This document shows positions 1 through 5,490 of a stretch of DNA of 5,490 bases, in pieces; the stretch's first letter is position 1, and every line of letters begins with the position of its first letter. The notes under the pieces are model-generated. The model did no database searches. It was not told the DNA's origin and saw nothing but the letters and a program-made list of their open reading frames with translations. The DNA comes from Clostridia bacterium (GTDB lineage: Bacteria > Bacillota > Clostridia > HGM11327). The position numbers were made by a program, and so were the translations under genes. The stretch is from NCBI GenBank assembly GCA_017935525.1, contig JAGBHJ010000268.1, positions 1 to 5,490 of the forward strand, in the 5' to 3' direction.

Positions 1-1023
1 AAGCCACAGTGGCAGGCGGAGCAATTCAAAGATAAAAAGGTGTTCCACCGCAATATTGACGGCGACGGTATTCTGTCGTATCTTCAGGAGGTGCTTTATC
101 ACTACGGTCAGGTGTGCGTATTTGCCCCGGGGCAGACGGCAACTCTTGTCAGATCCCGTGACGGAGAGTACAGGCTGAAGACCTCTGCAAATATGATGAA
201 GGCGCAGAAGAACGCCCTGCAGAATGACCGCAAAAAGGACTACATCCTTAAGGAGGGAGAGCAGATCCCTGCGCTGGTGGACCTTGGAGTATTTACAAAG
301 GATTTTAAGGTGGTCAACGGCAAGTATGACAAATACAAGCAGATAAACCGCTTTGTGGAGCTGATTGACGACGCTTATGCTGACTACAAGGGCGAGGAGC
401 TGACGATACTGGACTTCGGATGCGGAAAATCCTATCTGACGTTTATCGTTTACTACTATTTTGTAAAGCTTAAGGGTATAAGGGCAAGGATAATAGGCTA
501 CGACCTTAAGGCGGACGTGGTGGAAAACTGCAACGCTCTGGCAAGGCGTTACGGCTACGACGGGCTGGAATTTGTGGTGAGTGACGTTACCAAGGACGTT
601 TTGTACGGGGAGAGGATAGATATGATAATCTCCCTCCACGCTTGCGACGTTGCAACGGACTATGCTCTGCACTATGCCATCCAAAAGAACGTGAAGAACA
701 TTTTCTCCGTGCCCTGCTGTCAGCATGAGGTCAACTCATCCATACACAAGGGCGGCGAGCTGGACGTATTCTTGCGCTATGGCATAATAAAGGAGAGGAT
801 GAGCGCACTTTTGACGGACAGCATCCGCGCCATGGTGCTGGAGGACATGGGCTACTCCGTGGACGTTATAGAGTTTGTGGATCTGAGCCACTCCCCCAAA
901 AATATAATGCTGAGGGCAAAATACACGGGCAGACAGTCAAAGCAAAACAGAGACGAGATCAAAAGGCTTACAGAAAGCTACGGCATAAAACAAACTTTAT
1001 ATGAATTGACGAAAAATTATTGA
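1..1023 (+). CDS. Class I SAM-dependent methyltransferase, Methyltransf_32-like (5' end missing)
   Basis: The reading frame is open from base 1 to the TGA at 1021-1023 and gives 340 residues. The start lies upstream of the window. The GTG at 40 is probably internal, because the residues before it (KPQWQAEQFKDKK) read on smoothly as protein. The N-terminal 120 or so residues have no motif I can name. The Rossmann methyltransferase core follows. The SAM-binding motif I, ILDFGCGKSYLTF, is at about 406-444. A motif SLHACDVATDYAL is at about 631-669, and VPCCQHE is at 709-729. The combination of DFGCGKSY, HACDxATDxAL and PCCQHE is typical of the PF13679 family, which includes METTL25-like proteins and resembles tRNA methylases of the Trm13 type. 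The substrate is unknown; RNA is a guess from the family resemblance. The protein has no signal peptide or membrane segment in the visible part, so it is presumably cytoplasmic. No clear terminator directly follows the stop. The next hairpin is the one at 1136-1174. Confidence 0.85.
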   Translation, partial: KPQWQAEQFKDKKVFHRNIDGDGILSYLQEVLYHYGQVCVFAPGQTATLVRSRDGEYRLKTSANMMKAQKNALQNDRKKDYILKEGEQIPALVDLGVFTKDFKVVNGKYDKYKQINRFVELIDDAYADYKGEELTILDFGCGKSYLTFIVYYYFVKLKGIRARIIGYDLKADVVENCNALARRYGYDGLEFVVSDVTKDVLYGERIDMIISLHACDVATDYALHYAIQKNVKNIFSVPCCQHEVNSSIHKGGELDVFLRYGIIKERMSALLTDSIRAMVLEDMGYSVDVIEFVDLSHSPKNIMLRAKYTGRQSKQNRDEIKRLTESYGIKQTLYELTKNY

Positions 1024-1041
1024 TTTTATTCAAAAATAGTA

Positions 1042-1070
1042 TTGACATAAATAATGTTTTATGTTACAAT
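1042..1070 (+). promoter_or_regulatory. Sigma-A-type promoter with extended -10, upstream of the LRR lipoprotein gene
   Basis: A perfect -35 box TTGACA lies at 1042-1047. It is followed by a 17-bp spacer and the -10 box TACAAT at 1065-1070. A TG at 1062-1063, one base before the -10, makes it an extended -10 promoter. Transcription should start near 1075-1078, giving a leader of about 120 nt before the ATG at 1198. The promoter begins only 19 bases after the methyltransferase stop codon. It lies upstream of the hairpin at 1136-1174, so any transcript from it must pass that hairpin to reach the lipoprotein gene. The call rests on match and spacing only. Confidence 0.85.
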
Positions 1071-1083
1071 AAAGACGTAAGGA

Positions 1084-1131
1084 ATGGTGAAAGGGTGCTG
1101 TTCTTTAAGTTTATATTTTTTCAATATGTAA
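1084..1131 (+). CDS. Possible 15-residue leader peptide in the attenuator leader
   Basis: ATG at 1084 opens a 15-codon frame, MVKGCCSLSLYFFNM, ending at TAA 1129-1131. An AAGGA at 1079-1083 touches the ATG, which is too close for good initiation there. The in-frame GTG at 1087 would have a 3-base spacing, still short. An overlapping alternative starts with GTG at 1095, 11 bases after AAGGA, and reads MLFFKFIFFQYVK to TGA 1134-1136. That peptide is strikingly rich in Phe (5 of 13). Either frame ends right at the foot of the terminator-like hairpin starting at 1136, as leader ORFs in attenuators do. Real translation is unproven, and such short frames also occur by chance in T-rich sequence. Confidence 0.3.
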   Translation: MVKGCCSLSLYFFNM

Positions 1132-1149
1132 AATGAGCACACAGTACCC
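1093..1149 (+). promoter_or_regulatory. Candidate antiterminator pairing in the leader
   Basis: GGGTGCTGT at 1093-1101 can pair over nine consecutive positions with ACAGTACCC at 1141-1149, with one G-U wobble (1097 with 1145). The second segment is part of the 5' half of the hairpin at 1136-1170, so the two structures exclude each other. A second register is also possible: GTGCT at 1095-1099 with AGCAC at 1136-1140. The upstream segment is transcribed first and is covered by a ribosome at the start of either possible leader ORF. This is what a translation-sensitive switch would need. Pairing was read by eye; energies were not computed. Confidence 0.45.
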
Positions 1150-1174
1150 ATTACGGGATACCTGTGTGCTTTTT
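1136..1174 (+). terminator. Terminator-like hairpin inside the leader (attenuator)
   Basis: AGCACACAG at 1136-1144 is perfectly complementary to CTGTGTGCT at 1162-1170. The inner part continues with TACCC at 1145-1149 against GGG at 1155-1157 and TA at 1159-1160, leaving single-base bulges at 1158 and 1161 and a 5-nt loop. Five T residues at 1170-1174 follow, then C. This has the form of an intrinsic terminator. It lies about 60 bases after the predicted transcription start and 23 bases before the lipoprotein ATG. It could therefore serve as an attenuator for the lipoprotein gene, and also stop read-through from the methyltransferase gene. The ribosome site at 1185-1191 is outside the hairpin, so control would act on transcription rather than on initiation. 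Confidence 0.7.
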
Positions 1175-1197
1175 CACAAGAACGAAAGGAGAATAAC

Positions 1198-4119
1198 ATG
1201 AATATCAAAAGATTGACAACGTTGTTATTGGTGTTGGTGGCGACGGCAGCGCTGGCAGCGGGCTGTGCATTGCAGTCGGGCAGTAATACCCCCGGGTCAT
1301 CGGGGCTTGTTTCCGCATTGCCGCAGACCCCCACGGTAAAGCCATCAGAGACCCCCAGTGACTTGCTGTTTGAACAGGATACAGTTGAGTGCTTCTGTAA
1401 CGTAAAGCATGGGGCAGAGGGCTTTGCTGTACAGATGGACAAAACGGGCTCCCACCTGGTGGTGACAGCTGTGTGCAAAAAGAATTTTGACAAGCTGGAG
1501 ATCCCTGCAGAGTACAAGGGTATTCCCATAAAGGAAATAGGCTTGCGTGCCTTTGCCCGGAGCAATATTTACGAGATAGTGTTGCCCGACAGTATAGAGT
1601 ACATAGGTGCAGGCGCATTTGCCGACAGCGCACAGCTGAGCAAGGTAAGACTGCCGGAGGGGTTGATGGAGCTGAGTGTCAGCATGTTTGAGAATTGCAA
1701 GATGCTTTCCGAAATAGAGATTCCCCAGAGCGTGGTGAGTATAGGCTCAAAGGCGTTTTATGCATCGGGCTTGGAAAAGATAGATTTTCCCACGGGAACA
1801 GTGAGAATAGCTTCTCAGGCGTTTGCTGAATGCGGAACCCTTACGGAAATATCCTTTTCAAGCACGGTAAATAGTATTGGACAGAGGGCTTTTGAGGGCT
1901 GCTCGTCATTGGAGCACGTAAAGATCCCTGCTAACGTCAAGAACGTTGAAGGTGCGGCATTCAGAAATTGTCCCGTTTTGAAATCTGTGGAAATAATTAC
2001 CGGAGTCAGAAATATCGGAATGCAGTGCTTTGCGGATTGCATATCATTAAAGTCCATTAAGATTCCGGGTAGTATAGATACGATAGAAAGCAGTACCTTT
2101 GCATCCTGCAGGAGTCTTGAAACCGTTGAGATCTCCAAGGGTGTACGGTTTATAATGGACCAAGCGTTTGAATACTGCACTGCTATGACAAAGCTGACGT
2201 TGCCTGAAACATTGCAGACAGTGGGCAATAAGTCTTTTTATGAATGTGCATCCATTAAGAAGATAAATTTCCCAGAGTCTGTTTACAGCGTGGGAGATAG
2301 CGCCTTTGTAAATTGCGGAGCCGCTATGGATCTGTATTTCCCGGAGAATGTCTCTCTTGCCGCAAAGGCATTTAAGGGCTGCACGGGAATAGAAAATGTG
2401 GTAATTAGTGGCAACATTGAAAAAATGGATTCTTCCTGCTTTGCTGAGTGTACCGGCTTAAAGAATGTTGTCATGACAAACGTAGTGCATGGCTATTCTA
2501 CAATAGGCAATGGATGCTTTCAGGGATGTTCTTCCTTAAACAGCGTTCGTCTGCCGGACGGTATGACGTGGATTCCGGGCAGGATGTTCAAATGGTGTGG
2601 TAATTTGAAATCGGTGCAAAACGTTGCAGGCATAGAGAAGATCGAGCCGGAGGCATTCTCGTATTGCGAAAGTCTTGTTACCATAGAAGATATGCCTGTG
2701 CTGAAAACCATCGAAAACAATGCATTCTACGGCACGGGAATAACAGAGGCGTTTATTAACGAGGTAAAGGACACTCTTGAGTTTGTAGGCATTGAGGCAT
2801 TTGCAAACTGCAACGGTATTGTTGAGTTGGATATTCCTTTCAGAGTTGACACCAAGACATTCTACGGATGCAACTCGTTAAAAAAGGTGACTTTGAGAGA
2901 AAATGCTGAAATAACAAGAAACTTATTTGGCGATTGTGTTTCTTTGGAATATGTGGATGCTTTGAATGCAGGTATTTCTGCTACTTCAATGGCGTTTAAG
3001 GGATGTACTTCATTGGAAACAGTATTGCTCCCGCATAATATAGAAGTTATTACCAGCATGATGTTTGAGGATAGCGGTATCAAGGAAATGGTGCTGCCCG
3101 CTACTGTTAAGAAAATTGAGTACAAAGCATTTGCCGGCTGCACAATGTTAGAGTCCTTGATGCTTGACGGTTACGTGGAGATAGATAATTCGGCGTTTGA
3201 CGGATGTACTGCATTGAAGTACAATAAATACGATAATGCTCTTTACATAGGTACAGAGGATAATCCGTATTTTATGCTTGTGTCTGTTGATGATAAATTG
3301 ATAACGTCATGCAATATCCACTCTGATACGGTGCATATATTAAGTAATGCGTTTGCAGATTGTACGGCAATGGAAGCTGTTACCCTTGGCAATAAGGTAA
3401 AGTACATTGGCGAATATGCATTTATGAATTGCGCAATGCTGAAGACTGTGACGATCCCTGATTCTGTTGAAGAGATCGGTGACTTGTGCTTTAAGGGCTG
3501 CACAAGCCTTGAGAGCGTTAATGTAGGTGATGCAGTCAAGAGAATTGGCAAGGAGGTCTTTGCAGATTGCTCATCGCTTAAGCAGATTGAATTGCCGAAA
3601 TCTCTTATCTGGGTAGGAGAAAGAGCGTTTGACGGCTGCACAAAGCTGTTTAGAGAGTTTGATAACGGCAGATACGTAGGTACAAAAGAGAATCCGTATA
3701 TGATACTTGTGGGTATTGTGGATGCGGAATGCAAGAAGCTGGTCTTCCACGAGAACACCCTTATAGTAGCGGATATGGCTGCAAGAAGGTACAGCGCAGT
3801 GGATGAGCTGATTTTTAACGAGAAGCTGATCACCGTAGGTAGCTATTCGTTTGAAAACGCAACCAGAATGAGGATAGAGTCCCTCCCTGCGGGAATCAAG
3901 CATATCGGAGACTATGCATTCTCGTCCTATTGGGTCGGTTATTCCCAGAATCTTTTGGAGATACCCATCAGCATTGAATATCTTGGTCAAGGAGCATTCC
4001 ACGGAAATAAGATCAAGTACGAGGGTACGATGATCCAGTGGATGAGCATACCCCACAATGAGCTGAGGATCGACATGATAGAATGCTCTGACGGCAACAT
4101 GAAGTACGTTCCGTACTGA
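1198..4119 (+). CDS. BspA-like leucine-rich-repeat surface lipoprotein
   Basis: The protein has 973 residues. The ATG at 1198 has AAAGGAG at 1185-1191, 6 bases upstream. Residues 1-22 are a lipoprotein signal peptide: a Lys/Arg start, a hydrophobic stretch and a LAAGC lipobox with Cys23 as the expected lipidation site. A Ser/Pro/Thr-rich linker (about 24-55) would hold the rest away from the membrane. Residues of about 65-108 match the lead-in seen in many BspA-type proteins. From about 109 to 940 come some 34 tandem repeats of roughly 22-23 residues, with the pattern IGxxAFxxCxxLxxVxIPxxV (LRR_5, PF13306). Two repeats carry an insertion with YxGTxxNPY (Tyr683 and Tyr826). The last 35 or so residues, with YEGTMIQWMSI, resemble the usual end of the family. 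There is no sortase motif or C-terminal anchor. The role is probably binding or adhesion at the cell surface; BspA of Tannerella binds host proteins, but no ligand can be inferred here. The gene appears monocistronic, with its own promoter and terminator. Confidence 0.92.
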   Translation: MNIKRLTTLLLVLVATAALAAGCALQSGSNTPGSSGLVSALPQTPTVKPSETPSDLLFEQDTVECFCNVKHGAEGFAVQMDKTGSHLVVTAVCKKNFDKLEIPAEYKGIPIKEIGLRAFARSNIYEIVLPDSIEYIGAGAFADSAQLSKVRLPEGLMELSVSMFENCKMLSEIEIPQSVVSIGSKAFYASGLEKIDFPTGTVRIASQAFAECGTLTEISFSSTVNSIGQRAFEGCSSLEHVKIPANVKNVEGAAFRNCPVLKSVEIITGVRNIGMQCFADCISLKSIKIPGSIDTIESSTFASCRSLETVEISKGVRFIMDQAFEYCTAMTKLTLPETLQTVGNKSFYECASIKKINFPESVYSVGDSAFVNCGAAMDLYFPENVSLAAKAFKGCTGIENVVISGNIEKMDSSCFAECTGLKNVVMTNVVHGYSTIGNGCFQGCSSLNSVRLPDGMTWIPGRMFKWCGNLKSVQNVAGIEKIEPEAFSYCESLVTIEDMPVLKTIENNAFYGTGITEAFINEVKDTLEFVGIEAFANCNGIVELDIPFRVDTKTFYGCNSLKKVTLRENAEITRNLFGDCVSLEYVDALNAGISATSMAFKGCTSLETVLLPHNIEVITSMMFEDSGIKEMVLPATVKKIEYKAFAGCTMLESLMLDGYVEIDNSAFDGCTALKYNKYDNALYIGTEDNPYFMLVSVDDKLITSCNIHSDTVHILSNAFADCTAMEAVTLGNKVKYIGEYAFMNCAMLKTVTIPDSVEEIGDLCFKGCTSLESVNVGDAVKRIGKEVFADCSSLKQIELPKSLIWVGERAFDGCTKLFREFDNGRYVGTKENPYMILVGIVDAECKKLVFHENTLIVADMAARRYSAVDELIFNEKLITVGSYSFENATRMRIESLPAGIKHIGDYAFSSYWVGYSQNLLEIPISIEYLGQGAFHGNKIKYEGTMIQWMSIPHNELRIDMIECSDGNMKYVPY
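1522..4017 (+). repeat. Tandem LRR_5 (BspA-like) protein repeats, about 34 units
   Basis: Units of about 66-69 bp encode the pattern IGxxAFxxCxxLxxVxIPxxV. The F and C of the central part and the hydrophobic positions are kept in nearly all units. At the DNA level the units have drifted apart. For example, three units reading FKGCT at about 2365, 2992 and 3488 use different codons, and I saw no long near-identical copies. This points to an old repeat array rather than a recent expansion. A few units are irregular: those near 2695-2850 and 2860-2960 have lost residues or gained a short insertion. Two units near 3200-3350 and 3640-3780 hold a longer insertion. Confidence 0.85.
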
Positions 4120-4145
4120 TGCTACCGCAAATACAGTAAAAACGT

Positions 4146-4176
4146 AAGGGGTGGAGAATATTTCTCCGCCCTTTTT
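4146..4176 (+). terminator. Intrinsic terminator of the LRR lipoprotein gene
   Basis: The arms AAGGGGTGGAGAA (4146-4158) and TTCTCCGCCCTTT (4162-4174) pair over 13 positions with two G-U wobbles around a 3-nt loop. The T run spans 4172-4176. It starts 26 bases after the TGA at 4117-4119. It lies ahead of the pta promoter, so it separates the two transcription units. Confidence 0.9.
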
Positions 4177-4198
4177 CCCCTTTATGGCAATTTAGCAC

Positions 4199-4227
4199 TT
4201 GATAAAAAAGCCGTTTGGGTGTATAAT
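4199..4227 (+). promoter_or_regulatory. Sigma-A-type promoter of the pta-ackA operon
   Basis: TTGATA at 4199-4204 (one mismatch to the -35 consensus), a 17-bp spacer and a perfect TATAAT at 4222-4227. Transcription should begin near 4233-4236, leaving a leader of about 100 nt. An imperfect inverted repeat, CACTTGATA (4196-4204) and TATGAAGTG (4232-4240), brackets the promoter. No clear Rex or CcpA site was seen. Confidence 0.85.
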
Positions 4228-4233
4228 ATACTA

Positions 4234-4333
4234 TGAAGTGAAAGTTAGGTCCATTTGTCGGATTTGAACGGAATATTTTGATTAAAATTTGAAAGGATGT
4301 TTGTTCCGTATTGTGAATAAACAGGTGAACGAA
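4234..4333 (+). other. 5' leader of pta with possible secondary structure
   Basis: The leader holds no recognised riboswitch. ACGGAATA (4268-4275) can pair with the segment 4302-4309 ending in TTCCGT (8 pairs, one G-U). Alternatively, ATTTT (4275-4279) pairs with AAAAT (4284-4288) around a GATT loop. No T tract follows either structure, so they are not terminators. A 7-codon frame ATG 4297 to TAA 4320 has AAAGG touching its ATG and is probably chance. Confidence 0.35.
4323..4328 (+). promoter_or_regulatory. Ribosome binding site that fixes the pta start
   Basis: AGGTGA matches the anti-Shine-Dalgarno sequence over six bases and ends 5 bases before the ATG at 4334. The frame stays open upstream to a TTG at 4289, but the 15 added residues do not look like the family's N-terminus. 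Starting at 4334 gives MGVIDSIRTRAKQDKKK, which does. Confidence 0.75.
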
Positions 4334-5326
4334 ATGGGAGTTATTGATTCTATCAGAACAAGAGCTAAACAGGACAAGAAGAAGATCGTTCTTCCCGAGG
4401 GCGCTGATGAGCGCGTTGTAAAGGCTGCTGCTATTGCGGTAAGCGAAGGCTTTGCCGACGTTGTTCTTTTGGGCAACAAGGACGAGATCGCTAAGTTTGG
4501 TATCGACCTTGCAGGCGTTGAGATCGTTGATCCCGCAAACTGCGCAAAGAGAGCTGAGTATGCTAACCTGCTCTACGAGATCAGAAAGAACAAGGGTATG
4601 ACACCCGAGGAGGCAGATAAGCTTCTTGACAAGCCCTCTTACTTTGGTACAATGATGGTTAAGAGCGGCGACTGCGACGGTATGGTTTGCGGCGCAGTTA
4701 CAAGCACACAGGACGTTTGGAGACCTGTATTGCAGGTTATCAAGACTCGCCCCGGCATCAAGGTTGCTTCCAGCTGCTTTGTTATGGAGGTACCCGGCTG
4801 TGATTTCGGCAACAACGGAACGTTTATTTTTGCTGACTGCGCACTCAATCCCGATCCTACTGCTGAGGAATTGGCAGAGATCGCTATTGCAGCTGCTGAC
4901 AGCGCAAAGGTGCTCTGCGAGATGGAGCCCAAGATCGCAATGCTCTCTTACTCTACATTGGGCAGCGGCAAGGGTCCCAACGTGGACAAGGTAAAGGAAG
5001 CAACAGCTATTGCAAAGGCAAAGGCTCCCGAGCTTGACCTTGACGGCGAGCTTCAGGCTGACGCTGCATTGGTGCCTTCCGTAGCATCAAAGAAGTGCCC
5101 CGACAGCAAGGTTGCCGGTCAGGCTAACGTGCTTGTATTCCCCGACCTTAACGCAGGTAACATCGCATACAAGCTTGTTCAGAGACTCGCAAAGGCAGAG
5201 GCTATCGGACCTATCAGTCAGGGTGTTGCTCTGTCTGTAAACGACCTTTCCAGAGGCTGCTCTGCTGAGGACGTTGCAAACGTAGTTGCTATCACAGCTA
5301 TCCAGGCTCAGATGACAGCAAAGTGA
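4334..5326 (+). CDS. pta: Phosphate acetyltransferase (phosphotransacetylase)
   Basis: Pta catalyses acetyl-CoA + phosphate to acetyl phosphate + CoA, the first step of acetate formation, in the cytoplasm. At 330 residues it is the short, single-domain form (PTA_PTB, PF01515), without the N-terminal regulatory domains of enterobacterial Pta. Family blocks in order: IVLPEGADERV near residue 17, FGTMMVKSGDCDGMVCGA near 103-121, RPVLQVIKT near 130, LSYSTLGSGKGPNV near 213, DGELQADAALVP near 238, ANVLVFPDLNAGNIAYKL near 263, and NDLSRGCSAED near 303-313. Arg84, Arg130, Arg284, Ser306, Arg307 and Asp313 line up, at a constant offset of 3, with Arg87, Arg133, Arg287, Ser309, Arg310 and Asp316 of the Methanosarcina thermophila enzyme. 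Codon use is strongly biased (AAG for Lys, GCT/GCA for Ala), suggesting high expression. It is the first gene of an operon with ackA, with 28 nt between them. Confidence 0.96.
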   Translation: MGVIDSIRTRAKQDKKKIVLPEGADERVVKAAAIAVSEGFADVVLLGNKDEIAKFGIDLAGVEIVDPANCAKRAEYANLLYEIRKNKGMTPEEADKLLDKPSYFGTMMVKSGDCDGMVCGAVTSTQDVWRPVLQVIKTRPGIKVASSCFVMEVPGCDFGNNGTFIFADCALNPDPTAEELAEIAIAAADSAKVLCEMEPKIAMLSYSTLGSGKGPNVDKVKEATAIAKAKAPELDLDGELQADAALVPSVASKKCPDSKVAGQANVLVFPDLNAGNIAYKLVQRLAKAEAIGPISQGVALSVNDLSRGCSAEDVANVVAITAIQAQMTAK

Positions 5327-5354
5327 TCTACATAACGGGAAAGGATTATTCATC

Positions 5355-5490
5355 ATGAAGATACTTATTATCAACTCAGGCAGCTCATCATTAAAGTATC
5401 AGCTGTTTAATACAGAAACAGAGGAGATCCTTGCAAAGGGTCTTTGCGAGAGGATCGGTATTGACGGTAACCTTAAGCATTCCGTGCCCG
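5355..5490 (+). CDS. ackA: Acetate kinase (3' end missing)
   Basis: AckA converts acetyl phosphate + ADP to acetate + ATP, the ATP-yielding step after Pta. The ATG at 5355 follows AAGGA (5341-5345) with 9 bases between. Only the first 45 codons are in the window, of about 400 in the family. The N-terminus MKILIINSGSSSLKYQLF is the acetate/butyrate kinase signature. Asn7, Ser10 and Ser12 match the active-site positions of the same numbers in the M. thermophila enzyme. There is no terminator or promoter in the 28-nt gap after pta, so the two are cotranscribed. A butyrate kinase would share the motif, but the Pta partner and the N-terminal sequence favour acetate kinase. Confidence 0.95.
   Translation, partial: MKILIINSGSSSLKYQLFNTETEEILAKGLCERIGIDGNLKHSVP

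Noticed and set aside
40..42. GTG as the start of the methyltransferase
   Set aside because: No Shine-Dalgarno sequence with proper spacing precedes it, and the frame is open with protein-like sequence to the left edge.
1010..1041. A terminator directly after the methyltransferase stop
   Set aside because: Only weak AT-only pairing is possible around 1011-1035, with no GC stem and no good T tract.
1059..1565. Minus-strand open frame of 168 codons opposite the leader and lipoprotein start
   Set aside because: It lies antisense to a convincing signal peptide and regulatory region, has no recognisable domain, and its composition is that of a shadow frame.
3243..3833. Minus-strand open frame of 196 codons inside the lipoprotein gene
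   Set aside because: Repetitive coding sequence gives long antisense frames. The frame has no plausible domain, and the + strand repeats explain the region fully.
1522..4017. CRISPR array or mobile element suggested by the periodic repeats
   Set aside because: The periodicity is in the protein. The frame is continuous, the DNA units are diverged, and there are no constant repeats or terminal inverted repeats.
4297..4320. Seven-codon frame MFVPYCE upstream of pta
   Set aside because: The AAGG touches the ATG with no spacing, and there is no linked terminator or other sign of a leader peptide. A chance frame is likelier.
4289..4333. TTG at 4289 as the pta start, adding 15 residues
   Set aside because: The added residues do not fit the family N-terminus, and the ATG at 4334 has a well-placed AGGTGA.

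Overview
The window looks like chromosomal DNA of an anaerobic, acetate-forming Firmicute (Clostridia). It most resembles a gut or rumen Ruminococcus/Oscillospiraceae-type organism. Evidence for this is the pta-ackA acetate operon, a long BspA-type leucine-rich-repeat lipoprotein, strong AGGAG-type ribosome sites, near-consensus sigma-A promoters and moderate GC. The species is an inference and cannot be fixed from this window.

All supported genes lie on the + strand. Positions 1-1023 hold the 3' part of a class I SAM-dependent methyltransferase gene that begins before the window. Positions 1024-1197 are a compact regulatory region. It contains a consensus extended -10 promoter, a short leader with one or two possible leader-peptide ORFs, and a 9-bp GC-containing hairpin followed by a T tract. 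The hairpin sits between the promoter and the next gene, and an earlier leader segment can pair with its 5' arm. Together these form a credible transcription attenuator. Positions 1198-4119 encode a 973-residue lipoprotein built of about 34 tandem BspA-like (LRR_5) repeats. A strong terminator follows at 4146-4176.

Positions 4199-4227 are a second near-consensus promoter. It drives a roughly 100-nt leader and then pta (phosphotransacetylase, 4334-5326, with all known active-site residues present). ackA (acetate kinase) follows 28 nt later and runs off the right end. Pta converts acetyl-CoA plus phosphate to acetyl phosphate, and AckA converts acetyl phosphate plus ADP to acetate plus ATP.

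The lipoprotein and the acetate operon look like separate transcription units that happen to be neighbours. The most interesting signal is the putative attenuator in front of the surface lipoprotein. No mobile elements, tRNA or rRNA genes, or CRISPR arrays were seen.
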